This document shows, piece by piece, positions 55,951 to 63,528 of a DNA stretch of 64,000 bases. Both the position numbers and the translations under genes were made by a program. Location of the stretch: the NCBI RefSeq assembly GCF_030122805.1, contig NZ_CP126080.1, positions 2,361,001-2,425,000 of the forward strand, written 5' to 3'. A model generated the notes under the pieces. That model was not told the DNA's origin. It did no database searches and was given only the letters and a program-made list of their open reading frames with translations. The DNA is from Mesobacillus sp. AQ2. Lineage in GTDB: Bacteria; Bacillota; Bacilli; Bacillales; Cytobacillaceae. Positions within the stretch are counted from its first letter, which is position 1; the number at the start of each line of letters is the position of its first letter.

Positions 55951-57117
55951 ATGGTTGAGGATAATATAACGAGAATTGACATGAATGGTAAGGAATACAT
56001 ATTAATCGGGACGGCGCATGTTTCCAGGCACAGTGCCGAACAGGTGAAAGAAGTTATTGAGGCTGAGAGGCCTGATTCCGTATGTGTTGAACTGGACGAG
56101 CAGCGATACAAAACGATTACTGAAGGCTCCAAGTGGCAGGAAATGGATATTATCCAGGTCATTAAGGAAAAAAGGGCATCGCTGTTACTGATGAATCTGG
56201 CTATTTCATCCTTCCAAAATCGAATGGCGAAGGATCTTGGAATCAAAGCGGGCCAGGAAATGATCCAGGGGATTGAATCAGCAAAGGAAGTCGGAGCAAA
56301 TCTTGTACTTGCCGATCGCAATATCCAGATCACTTTTTCAAGGATATGGGGCAATCTGGGCTTGAAAGGAAAGGCACTTCTGCTTAGCCAGATTATAACA
56401 AGCATCTTCAGCAAGGACAGCATATCCGAGGAAGACCTTGAAAAGCTGAAGGAACAGGATACTATCAACGCGATGTTGAATGAGTTCACGGAGACTTTTC
56501 CTCGTTTGAAAAAGCCATTGATCGACGAACGCGATCAATATTTATCCCAAAAAATCAAGGATGCGCCAGGAGAAAAAATCGTCGCTGTCCTGGGTGCTGC
56601 CCACGTGCCTGGCATAAAAGAACAGATTAAAAAAGAACATGACCTGAAAAAACTAAGAGCGGTTCCGCCAAAATCCAACTGGCCAAAAATCATAGGCTGG
56701 AGCATTCCTGTGTTTATTCTGGCCATCATTGTTTACACATTTGTTGCAAATCCGTCTGCGGGTTTTTCCCAGACAATTAGTTGGATTCTTTGGAATGGCA
56801 GCCTTTCTGCCCTGGGAGCAGCCATTGCCATGGGACATCCACTAACCATACTGACAGCATTTATAGCAGCCCCAATCACATCGTTGAACCCTTTGCTTGC
56901 GGCAGGCTGGTTTGCAGGTCTGGCACAGGCGTATATACGGAGGCCAAACGTTAGAGACTTCGAAACCCTTTCAGAAGATGTTTTCAGTGTAAAAGGCTTC
57001 TGGAGAAACAAAGTCAGTCGTATTTTACTAATCGTTGTCCTTGCCAATCTCGGAAGTTCCATCGGGACTTTCATTGGCGGGGCCGATGTCATCAGGGTAT
57101 TCATTGAAAATCTTTAG
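55951..57117 (+). CDS. TraB/PrgY family membrane protein
   Basis: 388-residue TraB-domain (Tiki/GumN-like) protein. The soluble half begins ILIGTAHVSRHSAEQVKEVI with the GTAHVS motif, then CVELDEQRYKTI, a central Arg/Asp region LVLADRNIQITFSRIW and the second metal motif LGAAHVPGIKEQIK. The C-terminal half has four or five hydrophobic segments. Enterococcal TraB/PrgY limits pheromone signalling; in bacilli no peptide target is known. The Tiki fold is a metalloprotease in animals; that activity is not shown for this branch. GGAAGG precedes the start. Confidence 0.88.
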   Translation: MVEDNITRIDMNGKEYILIGTAHVSRHSAEQVKEVIEAERPDSVCVELDEQRYKTITEGSKWQEMDIIQVIKEKRASLLLMNLAISSFQNRMAKDLGIKAGQEMIQGIESAKEVGANLVLADRNIQITFSRIWGNLGLKGKALLLSQIITSIFSKDSISEEDLEKLKEQDTINAMLNEFTETFPRLKKPLIDERDQYLSQKIKDAPGEKIVAVLGAAHVPGIKEQIKKEHDLKKLRAVPPKSNWPKIIGWSIPVFILAIIVYTFVANPSAGFSQTISWILWNGSLSALGAAIAMGHPLTILTAFIAAPITSLNPLLAAGWFAGLAQAYIRRPNVRDFETLSEDVFSVKGFWRNKVSRILLIVVLANLGSSIGTFIGGADVIRVFIENL

Positions 57118-57174
57118 GAGCACTGAATAAGATATTAAATATGATTACACAACAGTAAATAACATGCCAATAAG

Positions 57175-57209
57175 CAGTTCATTTCCTTACAGAATTGAAC
57201 TGTTTTTTT
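57175..57209 (+). terminator. Terminator after traB-like gene
   Basis: CAGTTCATTT / AATTGAACTG stem followed by seven T. Confidence 0.82.
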
Positions 57210-57348
57210 ATACGAAGGTATTCAACTACCATGTAAAAAAGAAATTAGCCATCCAATCCTTATCAAGGAGATCATGGAAAAAGGAATGAGTGTAATATTA
57301 GCGAATTAATATTATATAAATCTTATATCTAAAATAAGTTGGTGAATT

Positions 57349-57972
57349 ATGAAGGTAATTGAAAGAATACAAGAATATATAGATAACCAGTACAAAACAC
57401 CAAAAGGAATAATTGGTACCGTGATCGGTGAAAAGATGGTAAAGCAGCATAAGCCAGAAACATTATGGACCATCCAATTATTAAATATTCAACAGAGTGA
57501 GAGTGTGCTGGAACTTGGATGCGGTTCCGGTTATGCAATGAAACTTCTTCTTGAGCAAGATAAAGCAAATTCAGTAATTGGACTGGACCTTTCTCCAACT
57601 GTGATTCGGTCAGCTAAGCTGCGAAATAAAAAAGCATTTTTGGAAGAAAAAGCGGATTTTGTACAAGGAAATGTAAAGAGTTTGCCTTTTGAAGTTGAAC
57701 AATTCGACAAAGTGTTCAGTATTCACACAATTTATTTTTGGGATGAATTATCTTTTACAGTATCGGAAATATATAGGGTTTTAAAGCCTGGTGGCGGTCT
57801 CGTACTGACCCTTTGTGATGGCAAAAATGATGTTATATGGGATGGAGTAAGAGAAATGATAGAAGAACAATTAATCCCGATTATGAAGAACCAGGGCTTT
57901 TCAGAGGTGGAAGTAGTAAAAGGACCAAATTCAAGACAATATCATACAATTGCAGTTTTGGGTAAAAAGTAA
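57349..57972 (+). CDS. Class I SAM-dependent methyltransferase
   Basis: 207-residue Rossmann methyltransferase: SAM loop LELGCGSGYAMKL near residue 65, IGLDLSPTVIRSA for the ribose, DFVQGNVKSLPF, and IYRVLKPGGGLVLTLCDG as motif III/post. Family 'UbiE/COQ5-like' by shape. The acceptor is unknown. Ribosome site poor: AGTTGG 8 nt upstream. No partner gene. Confidence 0.82.
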   Translation: MKVIERIQEYIDNQYKTPKGIIGTVIGEKMVKQHKPETLWTIQLLNIQQSESVLELGCGSGYAMKLLLEQDKANSVIGLDLSPTVIRSAKLRNKKAFLEEKADFVQGNVKSLPFEVEQFDKVFSIHTIYFWDELSFTVSEIYRVLKPGGGLVLTLCDGKNDVIWDGVREMIEEQLIPIMKNQGFSEVEVVKGPNSRQYHTIAVLGKK

Positions 57973-58026
57973 TTCAACGATTCTCAACCAGATCCTTAGG
58001 CCATTGAACTATTATAAGGAAAAAAC

Positions 58027-58057
58027 GAAAAAAAATCATCCTTGTTTACAGGATGAT
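58027..58057 (-). terminator. Terminator after the 31-residue gene
   Basis: On the minus strand ATCATCCT / AGGATGAT with T-run after it. Confidence 0.7.
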
Positions 58058-58087
58058 AAAAAGCAGAAAGTTCAGTTCAAAAAAACC

Positions 58088-58183
58088 TTATTTTGACTTA
58101 CGCGTTGCATTCTTCTTGTATTCAGCCTGGCGTTTTGCATCCTTCTTAAATTCTTCCATTGCCTTGCTGTAAAGTAAGCTCAT
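58088..58183 (-). CDS. 31-residue basic helical small protein
   Basis: ATG 58183 (minus) with GGAGG about 9 nt upstream, stop at 58088 and a terminator just after it. The product begins MSLLYSKAMEEFKKDAKR and ends TRKSK, with 10 Lys or Arg in 31 residues, probably one amphipathic helix. A ribosome site, start, stop and terminator in order make it credible despite its size. Function unknown. Confidence 0.65.
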   Translation of the reverse strand: MSLLYSKAMEEFKKDAKRQAEYKKNATRKSK

Positions 58184-58277
58184 TTTCCACACCTCCTTTT
58201 TGCCTGTCATTCTTATTAGCTTTGTTCCCTGTGATATGGGAATTAAAACATGAAAATTTAGTTGGTAAAAAAGCGAA

Positions 58278-58306
58278 AAAGGCGCTCGAAAATGAGCGCC
58301 TTTTTG
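58278..58306. terminator. Terminator hairpin between 58183 and 58350
   Basis: AAAGGCGCTC / GAGCGCC stem, loop GAAAAT, then TTTTT; A-rich left side allows minus-strand use after the 58350 gene. Confidence 0.75.
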
Positions 58307-58349
58307 CTATCCCTGAATTAATCTTTGTAAATGTCCCTATTTTATTCTT

Positions 58350-58817
58350 TCAGTCTGAAACCCCTCTGATCACTTTATCGTAGAGGACCTGGAATCCGTA
58401 TAAAACAAAGGTTTTGAATAAAAAGACGATGGATAACTGGAACTTTGTCAACCGGACCAGGGTAACATATCCGATCCTCTTAAAAATATCCAAAACATAA
58501 TAAGTAAACAGGGAGTCAATCAGGATATTGACCAGCAAATACAAATTGAACTTCTTATAGGTGTACTTCAAGATCCAAAATGATCCTATGAAAAATGGAC
58601 CCCAAATTAACGGCAGCTCCCCAAGTACGTTCGGTTTAATTTTAAAAGGAAACCACCACCATTTTCTTTTTTCCGCCAATCTTCCTTCGAACATTAAATA
58701 GATGCCCATAAACACAGTGCCAGGGAGAAATTTACGGACTGTTTTTTTATCGAGAAAGGGCAGAGAAAACCAGGGCAGTATGGCCATGATCGCGATGTAA
58801 AGTTTTAAATTTTTCAT
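58350..58817 (-). CDS. Membrane protein of unknown function (155 aa)
   Basis: 155 residues with three or four hydrophobic segments and many aromatic and basic residues (KRKWWWFPFKIKPNVLGELP, IWGPFFIGSFWILKYTYKKF). AGGTGGG precedes the ATG. I do not recognise the family. The terminator hairpin lies just downstream. No neighbour shares its strand closely enough to form an operon. Confidence 0.68.
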   Translation of the reverse strand: MKNLKLYIAIMAILPWFSLPFLDKKTVRKFLPGTVFMGIYLMFEGRLAEKRKWWWFPFKIKPNVLGELPLIWGPFFIGSFWILKYTYKKFNLYLLVNILIDSLFTYYVLDIFKRIGYVTLVRLTKFQLSIVFLFKTFVLYGFQVLYDKVIRGVSD

Positions 58818-58974
58818 AAGCCCACCTTATATAATATAAAATAATGTCTACTGTATTACTGTTATTATCTCTATTAAGGCCTAAAAGATGAGTATCTTTA
58901 AAAATTTCTCAGCCGTTCATTCATTTCTTCCTGTTTTAAACAGTATTATTTAGAAGATAAAGGAGGAGATGAGG

Positions 58975-59787
58975 ATGATTTCTCTCTGGGATGAACATTT
59001 GTTTTGGCTGGAAATGCTGCAGGATCATGCTTATTTTGTAAGAGATGCATTGTCGCCGGAAGAAAAAGAGTACGTATATCAAGCAGAGCAGTTTATCGAA
59101 CTATATGCTGATCTTTTAAAGAGGCTTCAGGGAATACCGCGGAATGCAGATTACGCAAACAGCCAGATGATTGATTTCGCAAGAAGGGCATGGACGGTTG
59201 CAAAGAACTACTTTGATTTTGAAGGAACGCTGCAGGCATTGCGGATAGACAATCAGATCAATTTGAACCTTTCTCCGACATACTTAAATGGAACAATGAG
59301 TGAAAATCAGGAATATTTGAGGATATTACAGTACCTCGTTCATGGGCAGGAACCGGTCAGGCTTTCAATTGTTGAGCTTATGGATCTTTGGCTTGAGGAT
59401 CAGCTCGGACATGCGGTGCTTTTTGAAAATCTTCTTGATCCAATAGAAGCAGGAGCCAATGCGGCAGCACAGGAGTTTAAGCGCAGGTACCAGCTATACA
59501 TCGTACAGAACCATCATTTGAGAAATTATCTTAGGGTGAAAGAACCAGGCTTTGCACGACAAAAGGCATTCGTTTATGAAGTTGGAAAAACGACATTGGA
59601 AATGAATCAATTCATTAAGAATATGGTTTTAAAATATAAAGAACATACGTTGCTGAATAAATCCACCCTTAGATTCCTTGAGCATCATTTTCCGGAAACA
59701 TGCTATTTCCTAACGAATCTAAGTTACTATGAGCCTAGGCTGAAGTCTGAAATCGGAAATTGTTCGCTATCCAAGCCGTCGTTTTAG
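58975..59787 (+). CDS. DUF2935 family protein
   Basis: 270-residue helical protein of the DUF2935 family, made of two ferritin-like four-helix halves. Each half has Glu/His positions that fit a metal site: (WDEHLFWLEMLQDHAYFVRD; LWLEDQLGHAVLFENLLDPI). AAAGGAGG stands 8 nt before the ATG at 58975; the upstream ATG at 58969 is too close to it. Some Bacillus genes of this type are spore-related, but no such signal was seen here. Function unknown. Confidence 0.82.
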   Translation: MISLWDEHLFWLEMLQDHAYFVRDALSPEEKEYVYQAEQFIELYADLLKRLQGIPRNADYANSQMIDFARRAWTVAKNYFDFEGTLQALRIDNQINLNLSPTYLNGTMSENQEYLRILQYLVHGQEPVRLSIVELMDLWLEDQLGHAVLFENLLDPIEAGANAAAQEFKRRYQLYIVQNHHLRNYLRVKEPGFARQKAFVYEVGKTTLEMNQFIKNMVLKYKEHTLLNKSTLRFLEHHFPETCYFLTNLSYYEPRLKSEIGNCSLSKPSF

Positions 59788-59946
59788 TGAGTGTAAATAA
59801 CAAGAAGGACAAGATTTTAATGATCAAAAAGCAAAATAATGAAAAGAATGTGAAAATTATCGGGGGATTTGTGAACATTTTGTGACATTTTTTCGTAAAT
59901 TCTGTTAATATATACAGTACATACGAAAAAGGTGGAGGAATGAGAA

Positions 59947-60156
59947 GTGGGTAAACTTCTTATGTACTTTTATTTAACTATTGGTATTTATTGTCTTGTA
60001 AGCGGATTCCTTGCTGTCGTTTCACATGGGTTCCAGCATGCAGTCCTGTCCCTGTTCCTGGCGATCTTCAATTTTGCCATGTTTTCCTTGTTCAAAAAAG
60101 AAGGGAAGATGCCTCGGCTTCGTTTGATCAAAGGACATAAAAGCGAAATAGCATAA
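59947..60156 (+). CDS. Small two-helix membrane protein (69 aa)
   Basis: GTG start at 59947, 8 nt after GGTGGAGG. Two hydrophobic segments (LMYFYLTIGIYCLVSGFLAV and AVLSLFLAIFNFAMFSLF) and a basic tail (KMPRLRLIKGHK). No family recognised. A terminator lies 105 bp downstream of the stop. Confidence 0.65.
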   Translation: MGKLLMYFYLTIGIYCLVSGFLAVVSHGFQHAVLSLFLAIFNFAMFSLFKKEGKMPRLRLIKGHKSEIA

Positions 60157-60260
60157 AATCGAGCGATTTTAATTCATGGGTTGACCGCTATTGGCCATTG
60201 ATATTGAGATCGAATAAACCGTTCCGTTTTGAAGTGCATATGGACTAAAAAGGTACAGCA

Positions 60261-60290
60261 AATGGCGTGGAAGTTGTCCACGCCATTTTT
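60261..60290 (+). terminator. Terminator
   Basis: TGGCGTGGA / TCCACGCCA stem, then TTTTT. Confidence 0.85.
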
Positions 60291-60419
60291 CCTATTGTCC
60301 AGACTTTATAAGCAATCTCATTACAACAAGTATTACAACGAGATGGAATTTTATGTTAAAATAAACGAGAAATATTTTTAAAGGATATAATTTCGGAAAA
60401 TAAAAAGGGTGTGCAAATA

Positions 60420-60965
60420 ATGATTAAGAAAAAAAGTGAGACGTTTGAATGGGTAAAATCCTTTATGGTTGCAATTGTTTTAGCCTTCATTATTCGCACT
60501 TTTTTCTTTAGTCCTATTGTTGTTGACGGTCATTCAATGAATCCTACACTCCAGGACAAGGATCGTATGGTTGTAACTAAAATAGGGGAACCAAAAAGAT
60601 TTGATATTGTTGTGTTTCACGCCCCAGATGGTAGGGATTACATAAAACGTGTAATCGGACTCCCTGGTGACAGCATTGAGTATAAAAATGATGTTTTATA
60701 TATAAATGGTAAGGCATACAACGAACCTTACTTAGAAAAATATAAGAAAAAACTTAAGGATGGAACTTTAACATACTCTTTCACTTTAAAGGAGACCGCT
60801 GTTGGTAGTGAAACGGTCCCTAAAGATAGTTTGTTTGTATTGGGAGATAACAGAAGGAAAAGCAAAGACAGCCGCGATATTGGAGCGATACCAATGGGGA
60901 AGGTAATAGGGACAACAAATGTTGTTTATTATCCTATAAAAGAAATTAAAATCGTAAATAACTAA
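60420..60965 (+). CDS. Type I signal peptidase
   Basis: 181-residue signal peptidase I of the Bacillus Sip type, with one N-terminal anchor helix (FMVAIVLAFIIRTFFFS). The Ser/Lys dyad is Ser39 in GHSMNPTL and Lys76 in DYIKRVIGLPGD; later boxes are DSLFVLGDNRRKSKDSRD and IGTTNVVYYP. It cleaves signal peptides of exported proteins. ATG 60420 has AAGGGTG 8 nt upstream; the in-frame GTG at 60411 overlaps that site. It is first in an AT-rich run of small unrelated genes separated by repeat elements. Confidence 0.92.
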   Translation: MIKKKSETFEWVKSFMVAIVLAFIIRTFFFSPIVVDGHSMNPTLQDKDRMVVTKIGEPKRFDIVVFHAPDGRDYIKRVIGLPGDSIEYKNDVLYINGKAYNEPYLEKYKKKLKDGTLTYSFTLKETAVGSETVPKDSLFVLGDNRRKSKDSRDIGAIPMGKVIGTTNVVYYPIKEIKIVNN

Positions 60966-60993
60966 TCACTGCTTATCTATATTTTTGGCATCG

Positions 60994-61066
60994 GGTGCGT
61001 TAATCCAAAAAGGATCAGCCACCTTTTTTGTTGAATTCCTTATTAAGCTAAGAAGCAGGTTGGTTA
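60994..61066 (+). repeat. Terminator/palindrome element, copy A
   Basis: Hairpin with TTAATCC / GGATCAGCC arms and TTTTTT, then TTGAATTCCTTATTAAGCTA and agaaGCAGGTTGGTTAA. Related to copies B-F. Confidence 0.7.
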
Positions 61067-61097
61067 AAAAACAATACCATAAAAGAGGGGGATTATT

Positions 61098-61529
61098 ATG
61101 GTACATAGTACACAACAAGCTTACACACCACCAAAACATTTTGTTTCAGCAGCAAGTATTGTAATCAATGATGAAAAGGAAATTTTGTTAATTAAGGGAC
61201 CTAGTAGAGGATGGGAAATGCCAGGTGGAATAGTTGAAGAAGGCGAGTCTTTGAAAGATGCAGCAGTAAGAGAAACTAAAGAGGAATCTGGTATTGATAT
61301 TGAAGTTCTAAAATTCTGTGGAATATTTCAGAATGTGAACAAATCAATATGTAATACGTTGTTTTTGGCAAAGCCAATCGGAGGAGAATTAACGACTTCA
61401 TCAGAGAGTTTAGAAGTAGGGTTCTATCCAATTCAGAAGGCATTAGAAATGGTTACCGCAGGAAACTTTAGCCAAAGAATTGAATACTGTCTTGATAATA
61501 GCAAACACCCATTTTATATAGAATTTTAG
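61098..61529 (+). CDS. NUDIX hydrolase
   Basis: 143-residue NUDIX enzyme. The box is complete: GGIVEEGESLKDAAVRETKE, then ESG, giving Gx5Ex7REUxEExG. Before it stands EILLIKGPSRGWEMP. Substrates of the family are nucleoside diphosphates linked to another group; the specific one is unknown. GAGGGGG precedes the ATG. It stands alone between repeat-element copies A and B. Confidence 0.88.
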   Translation: MVHSTQQAYTPPKHFVSAASIVINDEKEILLIKGPSRGWEMPGGIVEEGESLKDAAVRETKEESGIDIEVLKFCGIFQNVNKSICNTLFLAKPIGGELTTSSESLEVGFYPIQKALEMVTAGNFSQRIEYCLDNSKHPFYIEF

Positions 61530-61549
61530 GTAAAAGTAAATGAAATAAC

Positions 61550-61591
61550 AGTATTTCTTATTAAACTAAAGGGGCAGTAATGTTGAAGAAG
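61550..61591 (+). repeat. Palindrome element, copy B
   Basis: CTTATTAAACTAAAGGGGCAG and TAATGTTGAAGAAG; the terminator part present in A, C, D, E and F is absent. Confidence 0.6.
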
Positions 61592-61626
61592 ATGAGATGC
61601 GACTTTATTAAAAAGGATGGATAGAT

Positions 61627-62034
61627 GTGGATAAAACGTTCGAAGAATATATACTTAGTATGAATAAAAGAGCTGTTGAATATGCTAAGTCTTTTGATAA
61701 AGACTTTAATTATAAAGAGGATAACATAGAAGATTTGGAAGAAATATTAGATTATTACTCTAATGATTTAAAGAGTGAAATGCCTACTGAAAATCAAATA
61801 TATTCAATGGCTTTGATATGGGGTGCTTATCTCGGACAAATGATAAAAGAACATGTCAATCCGGCACTAAACTGGGTTAATGAAGATGTATTTGATGATG
61901 GAGAAATTATTCACCTTAAATCTGGAGAAAATAGGATTTTCCCAATTGATAAGGTCTACAAGAGATTAATAAATGGTAAAGAAGATAACATAATCTCTTT
62001 TTATAAGGTCATTAAAGAAGAATTCAATAATTAG
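61627..62034 (+). CDS. Soluble protein, possibly DUF3806-like
   Basis: 135-residue acidic protein with GTG start at 61627 behind AAGGATGG. It contains SMALIWGAYLGQMIKEHVNP and an inner beta part DDGEIIHLKSGENRIFPIDK, resembling the DUF3806 family. No catalytic motif. Bounded by repeat copies B and C. Confidence 0.62.
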   Translation: MDKTFEEYILSMNKRAVEYAKSFDKDFNYKEDNIEDLEEILDYYSNDLKSEMPTENQIYSMALIWGAYLGQMIKEHVNPALNWVNEDVFDDGEIIHLKSGENRIFPIDKVYKRLINGKEDNIISFYKVIKEEFNN

Positions 62035-62051
62035 TTTTTAGGTTAATTAAG

Positions 62052-62126
62052 TGGGTTGATCCAAGCAGGATTGATTCACTTTTTTAGAAACTACTTTGAA
62101 ACTAAAGAGACAGTTATGTTTAACAG
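62052..62126 (+). repeat. Terminator/palindrome element, copy C
   Basis: TTGATCC / GGATTGA hairpin with TTTTTT, then a decayed palindrome (CTTTGAAACTAAAGAGACAG, TTATGTTTAACAG). Confidence 0.6.
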
Positions 62127-62149
62127 GGCTTAATGAGGTGAGGAATTTG

Positions 62150-62512
62150 TTGAAAAGAGAAATGAAATTTTTAAATCGTTTATCAAAAAGAGCCAAAGTA
62201 TGTGCATCAGGAGTAATCATAAGTTTATTGAGTATTTTTATTGCGGATTCTTCCCTTATGTTTTTTAGCGTAGTTTATTTACTTGGAGTATTTTTAATCT
62301 TTATCAGTACATTTATTGGTATTGAGAAATTTAATAAAAATTCAATAGGAGAGATAATATCAAGTTTTGCTTTGGTATTAATTATGTTAGGAGTATTTGC
62401 ACCTATAGGTATTAGCCCGAAATTTTATTATGTTCAATTCGCAGGAGCTACACTGATGTTGGTCGGAACAACATTAAAAAGTCCAAAAAAGACCATCGAT
62501 AACAATCCTTAA
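62150..62512 (+). CDS. Membrane protein of unknown function (120 aa)
   Basis: About four hydrophobic segments after a basic start (KREMKFLNRLSKRAKV). TTG 62150 follows GAGGTGAGG by 8 nt; the longer frame from 62096 would run through repeat copy C and is rejected. Blocks are VIISLLSIFIADSSLMFFSV and FALVLIMLGVFAPIGISP. No family recognised. Confidence 0.6.
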   Translation: MKREMKFLNRLSKRAKVCASGVIISLLSIFIADSSLMFFSVVYLLGVFLIFISTFIGIEKFNKNSIGEIISSFALVLIMLGVFAPIGISPKFYYVQFAGATLMLVGTTLKSPKKTIDNNP

Positions 62513-62522
62513 ACTAATACAT

Positions 62523-62598
62523 GCGTTGATCCGGGAGGGATTAATGCTTTTTTGTTGAATTCCTTTATTGAGCTAACGGTGCAGGTTAGTTGAACAAG
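62523..62598 (+). repeat. Terminator/palindrome element, copy D (most complete)
   Basis: GCGTTGATCC-gggag-GGATTAATGC with TTTTTT, then the palindrome CTTTATTGAGCTAAC-ggtgca-GGTTAGTTGAACAAG, whose arms pair at most positions. Confidence 0.75.
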
Positions 62599-62701
62599 AT
62601 GATTTTATTTGGTTCAAGAAGGAATTATTTAAAGCTCGTAGAAAGTCTTAGTGTACAAGAATCATTGATAAGCTAAAAATCCAATTAAAAGGAGATTAAA
62701 G

Positions 62702-63076
62702 ATGAAATTCTTGTGTTTGGGTTACCTTAGTCCAGAGAAAATGAATGTTCTCCCGAAAGGTGAAATCGAAGCTATTATGAGCGAATGTAGCCTCCACCTT
62801 CAGAAATTTTATTTGAGCGGTCAAGTGATTATGGATGTTGGTGTGGAAACGGAAGTCAAATCCATACGGCGTGAGAAAGGGAATATCAAGGTAACGGAAA
62901 ACGCTTTAGTCGAGTTTGACGAGAGAATAGGTAGTGTGTTCCTAATAGAGGCTAATGATATGGAAGAAGCAATACGTATCGCATCTTTACATCCGACCAC
63001 ACAGTTTGATGCTGGAGAGGAATTAGGCTGGAGGATAGAAATTAGGCCAGTACACTATTTCGAAAAGAGTGAGTAA
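62702..63076 (+). CDS. YciI-like (YCII-related) protein
   Basis: 124-residue protein of the YCII/DGPF-type dimeric alpha-beta barrel fold: MKFLCLGYLSPEKMNVL at the start, GSVFLIEANDMEEAIRIASL in the middle and GWRIEIRPVHYF at the end, as in PhnB-associated YciI proteins. AAAGGAG lies 8 nt upstream of the ATG. A role in ECF-sigma associated clusters is common for the family, but no sigma gene is near. Confidence 0.78.
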   Translation: MKFLCLGYLSPEKMNVLPKGEIEAIMSECSLHLQKFYLSGQVIMDVGVETEVKSIRREKGNIKVTENALVEFDERIGSVFLIEANDMEEAIRIASLHPTTQFDAGEELGWRIEIRPVHYFEKSE

Positions 63077-63089
63077 AAGAACATAACCT

Positions 63090-63153
63090 TGCATTCCTTA
63101 AACGAGGAATGCTTTTTCTTATTGAACAATCGATGCAGTTTAGTTTAAGAAGG
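63090..63153 (+). repeat. Terminator/palindrome element, copy E
   Basis: GCATTCCT-taaacg-AGGAATGC with TTTTT, then CTTATTGAACAATCGATGCAG and TTTAGTTTAAGAAGG. Confidence 0.7.
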
Positions 63154-63214
63154 AAAAATCGTCTTTTTCCAGAATAAGTATATATAAGATAATGCTTTGG
63201 ACAGGAGGATTATT

Positions 63215-63322
63215 GTGAACGGAAAAAAAGCTTTGTGGAAATCCCTAATAAATAATGGGTTGTTGACTGCACTTACTGTATTGATAATGGGAATTATAGT
63301 ACTCATTTATGTACTGATTTAA
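63215..63322 (+). CDS. 35-residue single-pass membrane protein
   Basis: GTG 63215, 7 nt after CAGGAGG. A basic N-terminus (NGKKALWKS) is followed by one long hydrophobic helix (LLTALTVLIMGIIVLIYVLI) to the end. It fits a small membrane peptide; no toxin-antitoxin partner or antisense RNA was recognised. It lies between copies E and F. Confidence 0.6.
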   Translation: MNGKKALWKSLINNGLLTALTVLIMGIIVLIYVLI

Positions 63323-63348
63323 AAACTCTTACCTATAAATATTTTTCA

Positions 63349-63426
63349 GTGTTGATTCAATATGGATTAACACTCTTTTTTTGAATTTCTTATTAAACAA
63401 ACGATGCAGCATTCCTGTAATGAAGG
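63349..63426 (+). repeat. Terminator/palindrome element, copy F
   Basis: GTGTTGATTC-aatat-GGATTAACAC with TCTTTTTTT, then CTTATTAAACAAACGATGCAG; the right palindrome arm is diverged or replaced. Confidence 0.65.
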
Positions 63427-63528
63427 AAAATGGAGTTTGAACAAAAAAATAACCTCTTGGTAGAATGAGAGAGTCCTGACGCTGGCCAGCAAAAAGGACA
63501 AATATCTCAAATAACAGGAGGCTTTAAA

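Noticed and set aside
62096..62149. Longer N-terminus for the membrane protein ending at 62512
   Set aside because: It would encode part of repeat copy C; the TTG at 62150 has the proper ribosome site.
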